Below, piece after piece: positions 32,912 to 42,121 of a stretch of DNA of 43,443 nt. The DNA comes from Pseudomonadota bacterium (GTDB lineage Bacteria; Pseudomonadota; Alphaproteobacteria; Geminicoccales; Geminicoccaceae): positions 1 through 43,443 of the forward strand of contig JAUQQO010000011.1 of assembly GCA_030549795.1 (NCBI GenBank), in the 5' to 3' direction. The notes beneath the pieces were generated by a model. That model did not search any database. It had not been told where the DNA came from and saw only the letters and a program-made list of their open reading frames with translations. The translations under genes and the position numbers were made by a program. Each line of letters begins with the position of its first letter. Within the stretch, counting starts at the first letter, position 1.

Positions 32912-33853
32912 CTAAGCCCGGCGTTTTGGGGCGATGGTGCGACGGATCGACGGCCATTGGGCGAGGAGTGCGCCTGCGGCGACGAGGATTCCGCCCACCA
33001 CCTGACCTGGCCGCGGCGCGGTTGCGAACACGCCGAGGCTTATGAGCATCACGTAAAAGGGTACGAGATTGGTGTGGATCGAAGCGATCGTGGTTCCCAA
33101 CAGGCGCACGCCTGCGAGCCACAGCGAAACCGAAACAGCGATCGAGAAGCCGGCGAGCCACCCCAACAGCGCGAGGCTCTCGAGCCGCATGTCGATGGTA
33201 AAGGAGACGTAACCGAGCACCGAGCCGGCTGCCGCGACGACGAGCAAAAAGAGCCCGCCGATGGTAAGCCCAAGCGTCGACTTCGCGATCGCATCGAGCT
33301 CGCCTAAGCCCTGGGCGGAGATGCGCGAGTACCAGATCCAGAAGATCTGCGAGAGGAGGACGAGGATCTCGCCGCCGCGCGGGGCCGGCAGCCAGGAGCC
33401 GGGGGCGAGGCTCGCGAGCACCCCGCCCGCCATCGCAAGCGCGATGCCGGCCCAAAGATGGAGGCTTGGCCGCTCGCTGCCCTCGGCCAGGCCCATCAGG
33501 GCCGAGATCAAGGGGCCTGAGGTGACGATGATCGCGGTGGTGACCGGATCGGAATATTTCTGCCCGACCACGATCGAAAGGCCGGCGAGGCCGAAGCCGA
33601 CCACGCTCGCCGCGCTCAGTTTGGCCCAGGAGGGCGGCACGAGGGTGTGCAGCCGTCCAGAAAGGCCGCAGAAAAGCAAAAGGATGAGGCCGGCGCCGAG
33701 AATGCGCCCGACGGTGAGCCACACCGGGTCCCAGCTCACGAGCAAACGGTCGGTGGCGAGAAAGGAGCTCGCCCAGAGCACCGTCGCAGCCAGGGTCAGA
33801 AGATTACCGAGGAGCGCGCCGCCGCGCGGGCCCGGAGTATCGCATGGAACCAT
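32912..33853 (-). CDS. EamA/DMT family permease
   Basis: 313 residues with ten hydrophobic segments; the EamA domain occurs twice (N half ending L-A-S-L-A-P-G; C half with L-G-T-T-I-A-S-I-H-T-N-L-V-P). The ATG at 33853 was chosen because GAGGTG lies just ahead and the first membrane segment then starts at about residue 14; a longer frame upstream adds 30 unlikely residues. Substrate unknown. It is distinct in sequence from the permease at 4650-5561. Confidence 0.85.
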   Translation of the reverse strand: MVPCDTPGPRGGALLGNLLTLAATVLWASSFLATDRLLVSWDPVWLTVGRILGAGLILLLFCGLSGRLHTLVPPSWAKLSAASVVGFGLAGLSIVVGQKYSDPVTTAIIVTSGPLISALMGLAEGSERPSLHLWAGIALAMAGGVLASLAPGSWLPAPRGGEILVLLSQIFWIWYSRISAQGLGELDAIAKSTLGLTIGGLFLLVVAAAGSVLGYVSFTIDMRLESLALLGWLAGFSIAVSVSLWLAGVRLLGTTIASIHTNLVPFYVMLISLGVFATAPRPGQVVGGILVAAGALLAQWPSIRRTIAPKRRA

Positions 33854-33968
33854 TATCACCTCGCCGCGCGGGCACAGCGCGAGCATCCAGGGGCGAATAT
33901 CGAAGGCCTCCGATCGGGTAGCCGGGGGGCGCTCGGCTTTCAATCCGCCATGCGGCAGTCTGTCGCAC

Positions 33969-35042
33969 TCACTTCGTGAGCCAGCCCGCGAGCTCCCCTC
34001 GCGCCAGCTCTTCTAAGAGATCGATGTGATCGTCGCGGTCGTTGAGGCAGGGAATGTAGGCGAACTTCTCGCCGCCCGCCTCCATGAAGGTTTCACGACC
34101 GGCTTCGGCGATCTCCTCGAGCGTCTCCAGGCAATCGGAGACGAAAGCGGGCGAAATGACCGCGATCTTGGTGATTCCGCGCTTCGGCAGTTCGGCGAGT
34201 GTCTCATCCAGATAGGGCTTGAGCCACTCTTCGCGGCCGAAGCGGGACTGGAAGACGACCATTACCTTTTCCGGTGGCCAGCCCAGTTGCTCGCGCACCA
34301 GGCGGGAGGTCTTCTGGCAGTGGCAATGATAGGGGTCGCCCTCGAAGAGAAAGCGCTTGGGCACCCCGTGGTAAGACATGAGCAGGAGCTGGGGCTCGAA
34401 ATCGAGTGTTGCGAGATGTTCGCGGATGGTCTTGGCGAGCAGGCGGATGTAGCTCGGATGGTCGTGGTAGGGACCCATGGTGCGCACCGCCGGCTGCCAC
34501 TTCATGCGCTTGAGCGCATCGAAGGCCCGATCATAGGCGGTGGCGGTGGTGGGCGAGCCGTACTGCGGGTAGAGGGCCATCAGCAACAGCCGCCGGCATC
34601 CCTGGCCGACCAGCCGCTCGAGCACGGAAGGGATCGAGGGGTTGCCGTAGCGCATCGCCCAATCGACCACGATCTCGGGGACGTCGGCAAAGCGGGCGGC
34701 GAGTTTCTCGGCCTGGCTGCGGGTGATGGTCTTCAAAGGGCTCTCGTTGCGCTCCTTGTTCCAGATCGCCGCATATTCCTTGCCCTTAGAGAAGGGCCGC
34801 TTGCTCAAGATCACGAGCTGCAGAAGCGGCTGCCAGAGCCAGGGCGAATAGTCGATCACCCGGCGATCGGAGAGGAACTCGGAGAGATAGCGCCGCATCG
34901 ACCAGTAATCGGTGCCATCGGGCGTGCCGAGGTTGATGAGCACGACACCAATGCGCGCCGGTGCGATCGGCGGGTGGTCAGGCGGCAGCGGCGCAGCGGT
35001 GAGGGTTGAAGGCTCGGCTTGGCTCAAGAGTTCGGCTGTCAT
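33969..35042 (-). CDS. hemH: Ferrochelatase
   Basis: 357 residues. Inserts Fe2+ into protoporphyrin IX, the last step of haem b synthesis. Features: V-L-I-N-L-G-T-P-D near residue 35, Y-P-Q-Y-G-S-P-T-T, the catalytic His in S-Y-H-G-V-P-K-R, the C-H-C-Q-K-T segment of the proteobacterial type, F-Q-S-R-F-G-R-E-E-W-L-K-P-Y, and S-P-A-F-V-S-D-C-L-E-T-L-E-E. The N terminus carries about 30 extra Ala/Pro-rich residues. Start at the ATG 35042; the frame is open further up with no better start. Confidence 0.95.
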   Translation of the reverse strand: MTAELLSQAEPSTLTAAPLPPDHPPIAPARIGVVLINLGTPDGTDYWSMRRYLSEFLSDRRVIDYSPWLWQPLLQLVILSKRPFSKGKEYAAIWNKERNESPLKTITRSQAEKLAARFADVPEIVVDWAMRYGNPSIPSVLERLVGQGCRRLLLMALYPQYGSPTTATAYDRAFDALKRMKWQPAVRTMGPYHDHPSYIRLLAKTIREHLATLDFEPQLLLMSYHGVPKRFLFEGDPYHCHCQKTSRLVREQLGWPPEKVMVVFQSRFGREEWLKPYLDETLAELPKRGITKIAVISPAFVSDCLETLEEIAEAGRETFMEAGGEKFAYIPCLNDRDDHIDLLEELARGELAGWLTK

Positions 35043-35198
35043 GGGAACCGCAATGAAACGTACCCGGCGCAGACATAGGGGATCCGCGCCGGGCGACAAG
35101 GCAGGAGATCGGGGGCGCGTGGACGCGTGCACAAGGCCCGCTTAAAGTCGCAGCGGTTGCGCGGCTGAGCATCCGTACCCGCGCGGGAGATCCCATCG

Positions 35199-36599
35199 AT
35201 GACCCTCGCCGAGGACCGCGTTTCGGCCCCCAATTCGCTCGAGGCCAAAGACATTGCCTATGTTGTCCATCCCTACACGAATTTGCGCGCGCACGAACAG
35301 CAAGGGCCGCTCGTGATCGCCCGCGGCGAGGGGATCTATGTGTGGGACGTAGACGGCAAGCGCTACATCGAGGGGCTCTCGGGCCTGTGGTGCGCGAGCC
35401 TGGGCTTCTCGGAGAAGCGGCTCGTCGAGGCGGCGCGCCGGCAGCTCGAGCGCTTGCCCTATACCCACACCTTCGCCCACCGCTCGAGCGAGCCGGTGAT
35501 CGAGCTTGCCGAGCGGCTCGTCAAACTCGCCCCGCCGCCGATCGCCAAGGCCTTCTTCGTCAACTCCGGCTCAGAGGCGATCGACACCGCCATCAAGCTC
35601 ATCTGGTACTACAACAATGCCCGCGGCCGGCCGGAGAAGAAGCGCATCATCGCTCGCCGTCGCGCCTATCATGGGATCACGCTCGCTGGCGGTCACCTCA
35701 CCGGTTTGCCGTATGCGCGCGTCGGCTTCGATTTGCCGATGTCGGATCGCTTCTTCCACGTCACCTGCCCCTCGCTCTACCGCGACGGTTTGCCGGGCGA
35801 AGATGAAGAGGCCTTTGCCGATCGGCTCGCCGCCGAAATCGAAACGCTCATCCGCGCGCTCGGGCCCGAGACGGTGGCAGCCTTCTTCGCCGAGCCGGTG
35901 ATGGGCGCGGGTGGGGTGGTGGTTCCGCCCGCCAACTACTTCCGCAAGATCCAACCCATCCTCGAGCGCTATGACGTGCTCATGGTGGCAGATGAAGTGA
36001 TCTGCGGCTTTGGGCGCACCGGCAACATGTGGGGCAGTGAGACCTTCGGCATCCGCCCCGATCTCGTGGTGTGCGCCAAACAGCTGTCCTCGGCCTATGT
36101 GCCGATCGCCGCGGTGCTCATGAGCCGCGAATTTTATGAGGTGATCGCCGACCAGTCGGCCAAGCTCGGCACGCTCGGCATGGGCTATACTTATAGCGGC
36201 CATCCGGTTGCTGCGGCGGTGGCGCTCGAGACCCTCAAGATCTACGAATCGGATCGCATCCTCGAGCATGTGCGTGCCGTCGCCCCGCGCTTCCAAGCCC
36301 GGCTGGCGCGGCTCAACGATCATCCGCTCGTGGGCGAGGCGCGCGGTGTGGGGCTTATCGGCGGGCTCGAGATCGTCGCCGACAAGAAGAGCAAGCGCCA
36401 ATTCCCGCAGGAAGCGAAGGCCGCTGTTCAGATCGTCGGCAAGATTTTAGAGCAAGGTCTCATCCTGCGTCCGCTGCCCGGCGACGTGATCGGCATCTGC
36501 CCGCCCTTGATCATCACCGAAGCCGAGATCGACGATCTCTTCGACCGGCTCGAGCGCGGGCTCGACGCTGCGCTGCCGCTGTTCGCCCACGCTGGGTAA
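35199..36599 (+). CDS. Class III PLP-dependent aminotransferase (omega-amino acid:pyruvate type)
   Basis: 466 residues. Transfers an amino group from an omega-amino acid or amine to pyruvate or similar. Seen: H-P-Y-T-N-L near residue 24, F-F-V-N-S-G-S-E-A-I-D-T-A-I-K, Y-H-G-I-T-L-A-G, the cofactor Asp in L-M-V-A-D-E-V-I-C-G-F-G-R-T-G, and the Schiff-base Lys in V-V-C-A-K-Q-L-S-S-A-Y. The pattern resembles GABA/beta-alanine/taurine--pyruvate transaminases. It is divergent from hemH and stands alone. Confidence 0.92.
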   Translation: MTLAEDRVSAPNSLEAKDIAYVVHPYTNLRAHEQQGPLVIARGEGIYVWDVDGKRYIEGLSGLWCASLGFSEKRLVEAARRQLERLPYTHTFAHRSSEPVIELAERLVKLAPPPIAKAFFVNSGSEAIDTAIKLIWYYNNARGRPEKKRIIARRRAYHGITLAGGHLTGLPYARVGFDLPMSDRFFHVTCPSLYRDGLPGEDEEAFADRLAAEIETLIRALGPETVAAFFAEPVMGAGGVVVPPANYFRKIQPILERYDVLMVADEVICGFGRTGNMWGSETFGIRPDLVVCAKQLSSAYVPIAAVLMSREFYEVIADQSAKLGTLGMGYTYSGHPVAAAVALETLKIYESDRILEHVRAVAPRFQARLARLNDHPLVGEARGVGLIGGLEIVADKKSKRQFPQEAKAAVQIVGKILEQGLILRPLPGDVIGICPPLIITEAEIDDLFDRLERGLDAALPLFAHAG

Positions 36600-36637
36600 C
36601 GCCGCGGCGTGAGGGGGCGGCCGAACCTCTCGCGCGC

Positions 36638-37606
36638 TTAGACCACCTGATTGACGAGCATGGCCTCGCCGCGCGCAAGCCGCGCGAGGTTTTCGCTCAA
36701 GATATCCAGCACCCGGTCCTCATAGGCGCGCGTCTCGCCCGCCGTGTGCGGGGTGATGAGCAGGTTGGGCGCCGACCAGAGCGGCGAATCGGCCGGCAGC
36801 GGCTCACTCGAGGCGACGTCGATCGCCGCTGCGGCGAGCCGGTTGGAGCGCAACGCATCGAGAAGCGCCTCTTCGACCACGCAGCGCCCGCGCGCGACGT
36901 TGACGAACAGGGCGCCGGGGCGAAGGAGCGCAAAGCGGCGCGCGTCCATGAGCTCTTCCGTCTCGGGGGTGAGCGGGCAGGCAAGGACCAGCACCTCCGC
37001 CTCGGGTAAGAGGCGATCGAGCTCGGCGAGCGAAAAGACCGCATCCGCCCCAGCCGGGCCCGCCGCGGGATCGCGCCGCACGCCGATGACGCGCATGCCC
37101 AGGGCCTTGGCGAGCACAGCCAGACGCGCACCGATCCGCCCGAGGCCGACGAGCACCATGGTCTTGCCGCAGAGCTCCTCTTCGCGCGCCTCGATCGCAC
37201 CGATCATCCCGCGCCAAAAGCGCCGGTCCTGATTGCGCACCGCCTCGGGGAGCTTGCGGGTGAGAGCCAACAAGAGCGCGAGAGCGTGCTCGGCCACCGC
37301 GTTCGCGTTCACCCCGGCAGCGCTGGCAAGCCGCACGCCGCGCGCGCGCAAGGCGTCCTTGTCGAACTGATCGGTGCCGGCGCTGATCGACTGCACGAAG
37401 CGCAGCTGAAGCGCGCGCTCGAGGAGCGCGTTGCGCCACAGGCCGGAGACGACGAGCACGTCGATTCCCGTGATCGCGGCCTCGAGCTCGTCGGGCGTGC
37501 GCAGCTCGATGAAGCGATAGGGAAACCGGCGCGCGTGAGCGCGCGCGCCGAGCTGATAGGCGGGGTGGGCAAAACAGATCAACGGATCAGACGGAAAGGG
37601 CGACAC
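36638..37606 (-). CDS. NAD-dependent D-2-hydroxyacid dehydrogenase
   Basis: 322 residues. Rossmann-type dehydrogenase: V-L-V-G-L-G-R-I-G-A-R-L near residue 153, the R-R-D-P region behind it, V-N-V-A-R-G-R-C-V-V-E-E-A-L (active-site Arg), I-D-V-A-S-S-E-P-L-P and T-P-H-T-A-G (catalytic His). Would reduce a 2-oxoacid such as glyoxylate or hydroxypyruvate, or do the reverse. Start is a GTG at 37606, nine bases after the stop of the DapA-family gene, so the two are very likely one transcript. Confidence 0.92.
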   Translation of the reverse strand: MSPFPSDPLICFAHPAYQLGARAHARRFPYRFIELRTPDELEAAITGIDVLVVSGLWRNALLERALQLRFVQSISAGTDQFDKDALRARGVRLASAAGVNANAVAEHALALLLALTRKLPEAVRNQDRRFWRGMIGAIEAREEELCGKTMVLVGLGRIGARLAVLAKALGMRVIGVRRDPAAGPAGADAVFSLAELDRLLPEAEVLVLACPLTPETEELMDARRFALLRPGALFVNVARGRCVVEEALLDALRSNRLAAAAIDVASSEPLPADSPLWSAPNLLITPHTAGETRAYEDRVLDILSENLARLARGEAMLVNQVV

Positions 37607-37615
37607 GGTGGCGGC

Positions 37616-38557
37616 TCAGGCGGCGGCGACGGCGTAGAGATCGGGATCGTAGACGAAGCCGAGCGCGTCGAGTTCGGCCATAAGCGCCCTTCCTTCCGCG
37701 TCCTCGAGCTCGACGAGCGGTGGCCGCACCGTGCGCCAGATGGGATCGTTGCGCGCTTGCGCGATCACGTACTTGATCGCCGGGATCAAGGGACGCTTTT
37801 GAAGTGCTGCGCGCACCGCCGCAACCTTGGGCATGAGGCTTTCCGCCCGCGACCGATCGCCGTGTTCGAAGGCGTCGAACACGGTGCGGCTTGCCGCACA
37901 GTTGAGGTTAGCCGCCGCGGAAATCGTGCCCGCTCCACCCGCCTCGAGCACCGAGAGAAGGTGCTGGTCGGCGCCGGCGAAGACCGCGAGCTCGGGAAAG
38001 GAGCGGATGAGATCGAGGGTGTGGGCGAGATCGCCCGAGCTGTCCTTGATCCCTTTAAGCGTGCGCGGATAGCGGGCGAGGAGCCGGGCGATTACGGTCT
38101 TGGGCACCGGAACTCCCGTGACCTGTGGGAAATGGTACAACAACAACTCGAGGCGGTCGTCGCCTACCCGCTCGATCACTTCTGAGAAGGCTCGGAACAG
38201 TCCCTCCTCGGGAACGTTCTTGTAGAAAAAGGGCGGAAGCGCGAGCATGCGCCGGATGCCGAGGCTGAGGCCGTGGCGGATGAGGGCGAGGGTGTCCGCC
38301 CGGGCGCAGCAACCTACACCCAGGATCACGCGCTCGGCCGGCAGCCCTTCGGCCAGCAACCCTTCGAGCGCCGCTTGCCGTTCCGCCACCGAGAAGGCTT
38401 GGGTCTCACCGGTGGTGCCGAACACGCCCAAGCCGTGGCAACCGTGGCGCAAGAGCCAACGGGCATGGCGCGTCCATCGCTCGAGATTGATCTCGCCGTC
38501 TGGGTCGACGGGCGTGACGATCGCCGCAAAAATGCCGCGCAGCCGTGGGTCGTCCAT
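37616..38557 (-). CDS. DapA/NAL family lyase (not typical DapA)
   Basis: 313 residues, TIM-barrel aldolase using a Lys Schiff base. G-V-F-G-T-T-G-E-T near residue 46 and the Lys in K-G-I-K-D-S-S-G-D are clear. The catalytic Tyr region reads L-L-Y-H-F-P-Q-V-T-G-V-P-V instead of the Y-N-V-P-x-R-T-G of lysine-pathway DapA, so it probably handles another 2-oxoacid. The ATG at 38557 has GAGGAG nine bases ahead; an ATG at 38605 is also in frame. Together with the next gene (a hydroxyacid dehydrogenase) it suggests cleavage of a sugar acid or hydroxyproline-like compound, then reduction of a product (inference). Confidence 0.9.
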   Translation of the reverse strand: MDDPRLRGIFAAIVTPVDPDGEINLERWTRHARWLLRHGCHGLGVFGTTGETQAFSVAERQAALEGLLAEGLPAERVILGVGCCARADTLALIRHGLSLGIRRMLALPPFFYKNVPEEGLFRAFSEVIERVGDDRLELLLYHFPQVTGVPVPKTVIARLLARYPRTLKGIKDSSGDLAHTLDLIRSFPELAVFAGADQHLLSVLEAGGAGTISAAANLNCAASRTVFDAFEHGDRSRAESLMPKVAAVRAALQKRPLIPAIKYVIAQARNDPIWRTVRPPLVELEDAEGRALMAELDALGFVYDPDLYAVAAA

Positions 38558-38703
38558 CGTCTTCGGCTCCTCAAGAGCGGGCGGTCGCAAGCCTAGCGCG
38601 TTCATACCGCGCGCACAGCCCTCAGCCGATCGCGGATACCCTGCGCTGGTGAAGGGGAGCGCCGCGGCATAGCAAGAGCGAGAGGTTGGTCGGGAGCTCG
38701 AAG

Positions 38704-41040
38704 GTGTTCGCTTTGCAGCCGCGGTTTCGGTTGAGCCCCCACGCGCTCGCGCTCATCTGGGCCCTTGGCTTTCTCCTCCTTGGTCTTGCTGTGCTCCTCA
38801 GCGAGCAGAGCGAGCGCGCCTCGCTTTTGTGGGCCTTAGGTGTCGGCGCACCGCTTCTGCTCCTCCTCGTCGAAGTCGCACGGAACTTCGCCCGCGGCGA
38901 GACCGGGGTGGATGTGGTCGCACTGCTCGCCATGGTGGGCGCTCTTCTGTTGGGTGAGACGCTCGCCGGTGTGGTGGTGGCGATCATGTTCGCAGGCGGC
39001 AATGTGCTCGAAGAGCACGCGCAAAGGCGGGCGCGGCGAGAACTCGCCGCCCTGCTCGCCCGCGCCCCGCGCAGCGCCAAGCGCGAGCGCGCCGGGGTCC
39101 TCGAGACCATCCCGGTCGAGGAGGTCGCACCGGGTGACCGGCTGGTCGTCGCCCAAGGAGAGATCGTGCCGACCGACGGCGTTCTCCTCGATGCACCCGC
39201 CACGCTCGACGAATCGGCCCTAACCGGCGAGCCCTTGCCGGTGCGCAAGGAGCCCGGCGCGCTTGTGCGCAGCGGTGCACTCAACGTCGGTCCGCCCCTG
39301 CGCATGGAGGCGCGGGCGCGGGCAGCTGAGAGCACCTATGCGGCGATCGTGCGCCTCGTCGCGAGCGCACAGGAGAGCAAGGCGCCGCTCGTGCGCTTGG
39401 CGGATCGCTTCGCCCTCTTCTTCGTGCCGGTGACGCTCGCTCTTGCCGGCGCCGCCTGGGTCTTCTCGGGCGAGCCCGTGCGCGCGCTCGCAGTCCTCGT
39501 GGTCGCCACACCCTGTCCTTTGATCCTTGCTGCACCGGTGGCGATCGTGGCCGGGATTTCCGCCGCCGCCCGCCGCGGCGTGCTGTTCAAAAGCGGTGGT
39601 GCGCTTGAAACTCTGGCTCGGCTCCAAACCCTGATCTTCGATAAGACCGGCACGCTCACGAGCGGACGTGCCCGTCTTGTTGCCGTGCTCCCAGCGCGGG
39701 ATGTCAGCGAGGAGGAGCTGTTGCGCCTTGCCGCCTCGCTCGACCAGCTCTCCCGCCATCCGCTCGCCGAAGCGATCGTCGAGGCGGCGCGGGCGCGGGG
39801 GCTCCAGCTCGAGCTGCCGAGTGCGGTGCGTGAGGCCCCAGGCGAAGGGATCGAAGGGGCGGTGGGCGGGCACCGTGTCCGGCTCGGGCGCCTTGACCAC
39901 ACCGACGGGCAGGGTCTGTTCGAGGCCTGGGCCGAACGGGTGATCCGTCGCGCCGAGCGCGACGGTGCCACCTCTGTGTTCGTCGCGATCGACGACCGGC
40001 TCGCCGGAGCGCTCTTGCTCGCCGATGAGATCCGCCGCGACGCACCGCGCGCCTTGCGCGCCCTGCGCGCCGTCGGGGCCCGCCGCCTCATCATGCTGAG
40101 CGGGGATCGGGCGGACGTCGCCGAGGCGATCGGCAACGCCCTCGGTTTCGATCGCGTGCTCGCCGAGCGTTCGCCCGCCGAGAAAGTGGATGCGGTGCGC
40201 GCCGAGCGGGCGGAAGCCATCACCGTCATGGTCGGGGACGGGATCAACGACGCGCCGGCCCTTGCCGCTGCGCATGTGGGTGTTGCCATGGGCGCGCGGG
40301 GGGCCGCAGCGGCGGCCGAGGCGGCCGACGTCGTGATCCTCGTCGATCGCCTGGATCGCCTCGTCGATGCGGTGGTGATCGCGATGCGCGCACGCCGCAT
40401 GGCGCTCGAGAGCGTGCTCGCAGGCATGGGGCTCTCGGGGCTCGCCATGCTCGTCGCGGCGCTGGGCTACATCCCACCGGTCGCGGGGGCGCTCCTGCAA
40501 GAAGCGATCGACGTGGCGGTGATCCTCAACGCCCTGCGCGCGCTGCGCGCCGATTCCGGTCTCGGCGTGGGGCCTCAGGGTCTTCCGGCCGAGCGGGTGG
40601 CAGCGCTCGAGGCGGCGCATCGGGCCCTGTTGCCCTTGATCGCGCGTACCCGGGCTCTCGCCGACCGGCTCGGCGCCGGCGACGGGCGGCAAATCGTCGT
40701 CGAGCTCACCGAGCTCGTGCGCGAGCTCGAGACGCGCGTTCTCGTCCACGAGCGCCAAGACGAGCTCGAGCTGCACCCCGAGATCGCCAAACTCTTGGGC
40801 GGTCGCGATCCGATGGCGCCGATCAGCCGCACGCACCGCGAGATCGCGCATCTCGTCCGCCGGCTCGCCCGCCTCGTCGCCGAATTGCCGCCCGAGGGAC
40901 CGCTTCCCGAAGATCTGCCCGAGCTTCGCCGCACGCTCTACGCGCTCGAGGCGATCCTCGAGCTGCACTGCGCCCAGGAAGAGGAGCTCTACGAAGCGGT
41001 GGCGGTCGAAACGGTTGCGCGCACGCCGCTTAAGGGGTGA
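38704..41040 (+). CDS. P1B-5-type heavy-metal ATPase with C-terminal hemerythrin domain (Nia-like)
   Basis: 778 residues from a GTG at 38704 (GGGAG seven bases ahead; a TTG at 38686 is also in frame). No N-terminal metal-binding domain. Membrane segments, an A domain with D-E-S-A-L-T-G-E-P, the metal-site motif A-T-P-C-P-L at about 268-273, the phosphorylated Asp in D-K-T-G-T at about 313, and G-D-G-I-N-D-A-P near 512. The last ~140 residues are a hemerythrin-like bundle with His at H-R-A-L-L-P, L-V-H-E-R-Q-D-E-L-E-L-H-P-E, T-H-R-E-I and L-E-L-H-C-A-Q-E-E-E. The T-P-C-P motif plus hemerythrin tail is the known P1B-5 design; characterised members (S. meliloti Nia) export Ni2+ and Fe2+. Its 3' end overlaps the convergent alcohol dehydrogenase gene by 11 bases. 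Confidence 0.92.
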   Translation: MFALQPRFRLSPHALALIWALGFLLLGLAVLLSEQSERASLLWALGVGAPLLLLLVEVARNFARGETGVDVVALLAMVGALLLGETLAGVVVAIMFAGGNVLEEHAQRRARRELAALLARAPRSAKRERAGVLETIPVEEVAPGDRLVVAQGEIVPTDGVLLDAPATLDESALTGEPLPVRKEPGALVRSGALNVGPPLRMEARARAAESTYAAIVRLVASAQESKAPLVRLADRFALFFVPVTLALAGAAWVFSGEPVRALAVLVVATPCPLILAAPVAIVAGISAAARRGVLFKSGGALETLARLQTLIFDKTGTLTSGRARLVAVLPARDVSEEELLRLAASLDQLSRHPLAEAIVEAARARGLQLELPSAVREAPGEGIEGAVGGHRVRLGRLDHTDGQGLFEAWAERVIRRAERDGATSVFVAIDDRLAGALLLADEIRRDAPRALRALRAVGARRLIMLSGDRADVAEAIGNALGFDRVLAERSPAEKVDAVRAERAEAITVMVGDGINDAPALAAAHVGVAMGARGAAAAAEAADVVILVDRLDRLVDAVVIAMRARRMALESVLAGMGLSGLAMLVAALGYIPPVAGALLQEAIDVAVILNALRALRADSGLGVGPQGLPAERVAALEAAHRALLPLIARTRALADRLGAGDGRQIVVELTELVRELETRVLVHERQDELELHPEIAKLLGGRDPMAPISRTHREIAHLVRRLARLVAELPPEGPLPEDLPELRRTLYALEAILELHCAQEEELYEAVAVETVARTPLKG

Positions 41041-42088
41041 GCACGATCCGACCCGTCACTTTGCCGGCGGCAAGATCGGCCATCGCGCGGTTCACTTCCG
41101 CAAGCGGCACGCGGGTCACGGGCAGAGGCTTCAAGCGGCCCTCTTGGGCGAAACGCACGACTTGCTTCAAGTCGTCGAGGGTGCCGACATAAGAACCGAC
41201 CACGCTTAGCACCCGCAACGGGAAGAGGGCGAGCGGGTAAACGAGCCGGTCGCCATAGAGGCCCACCACCACGAGCGTCCCGCCCTTGGGCCGCAGACAG
41301 TCGAGCGCGAAGCGGGCGGTTTCCGGGCGGCCGACGAAGTCGATGGCTGCATCCGCCCCGCCGCCCGAGACGTCCTTGACCGCCTGCACGGCCGCCTTGG
41401 GATCGGAATTGTCGACCACCGCATCGGCGCCGGCACGGCTAGCCGCCTCGCGTTTCGTGGGATCCGGCTCGGCGACCACGATCCGCGCCGGCACCACCGC
41501 CCGCGCCATCTGCAGGGCCTGCAGCCCTACTCCGCCGCAGCCGACCAACAGAAGGGTCTGGTCCTCGCGCCGCAGCCCGGTCTTCTTGAGCGCCGAGAGC
41601 GCTGTCACGCCCGAGCAGGCGTAGGTGCAGGCGACCGCCGGATCGAGTCCGTCGAAGGGCACGAGATAGCGCGCATCGGGCACGAGCACGTGGGTGGAAT
41701 AGCCGCCGTCGCGCCAGGTGCCGACCACCCGCGGCCGCGGGCACAAGAGTTCCTCGCCGCGCGCGCAATCCGGACAGCTCCCGCAGCCGATCCAGGGGTA
41801 GACAATACGCCGATCGCCCGGCCGCACTTCGTGCACCTCGGGCCCGACCGCGACCACTTCGCCCAAGACCTCGTGGCCGAGCGTGAAGGGCAGCTGAATG
41901 CCGCGGGTGGTGATGTCCAACCGCTCGCCTCCACCGAGATCGAAATAGCCCTGCCAGATGTGCAGATCCGAATGGCACAGGCCGCAGGTGAGCACTTTGA
42001 GCACCACCTGCCGGCCTTGGGGGACGGGATCGGGATAGTCGCGGGGCTCGAGCGGTTCCCCCCAGCGGATGATCTGCCAGCTGCGCAT
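41030..42088 (-). CDS. Zinc-dependent alcohol dehydrogenase
   Basis: 352 residues, medium-chain dehydrogenase. Catalytic zinc ligands Cys in C-G-L-C-H-S-D and His-Glu in G-H-E-V-L-G-E-V; structural zinc Cys cluster in C-G-S-C-P-D-C...L-L-C-P; Rossmann motif L-L-V-G-C-G-G-V-G-L-Q-A. The long insertion D-L-G-G-G-E-R-L-D-I-T-T-R-G after C-H-S-D-L-H is a feature of one subgroup. A strong AAGGAG precedes the ATG. Substrate unknown. It overlaps the P1B ATPase gene tail to tail by 11 bases. Confidence 0.93.
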   Translation of the reverse strand: MRSWQIIRWGEPLEPRDYPDPVPQGRQVVLKVLTCGLCHSDLHIWQGYFDLGGGERLDITTRGIQLPFTLGHEVLGEVVAVGPEVHEVRPGDRRIVYPWIGCGSCPDCARGEELLCPRPRVVGTWRDGGYSTHVLVPDARYLVPFDGLDPAVACTYACSGVTALSALKKTGLRREDQTLLLVGCGGVGLQALQMARAVVPARIVVAEPDPTKREAASRAGADAVVDNSDPKAAVQAVKDVSGGGADAAIDFVGRPETARFALDCLRPKGGTLVVVGLYGDRLVYPLALFPLRVLSVVGSYVGTLDDLKQVVRFAQEGRLKPLPVTRVPLAEVNRAMADLAAGKVTGRIVLTP

Positions 42089-42121
42089 GGGTCTTCTCCT
42101 TGGCGGCGCGGCCGGTCGGTT

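Noticed and set aside
41030-41040. Tail-to-tail overlap of the P1B ATPase and alcohol dehydrogenase genes as a regulatory antisense site
   Set aside because: An 11-base convergent overlap is ordinary in compact genomes and nothing else supports a special role.
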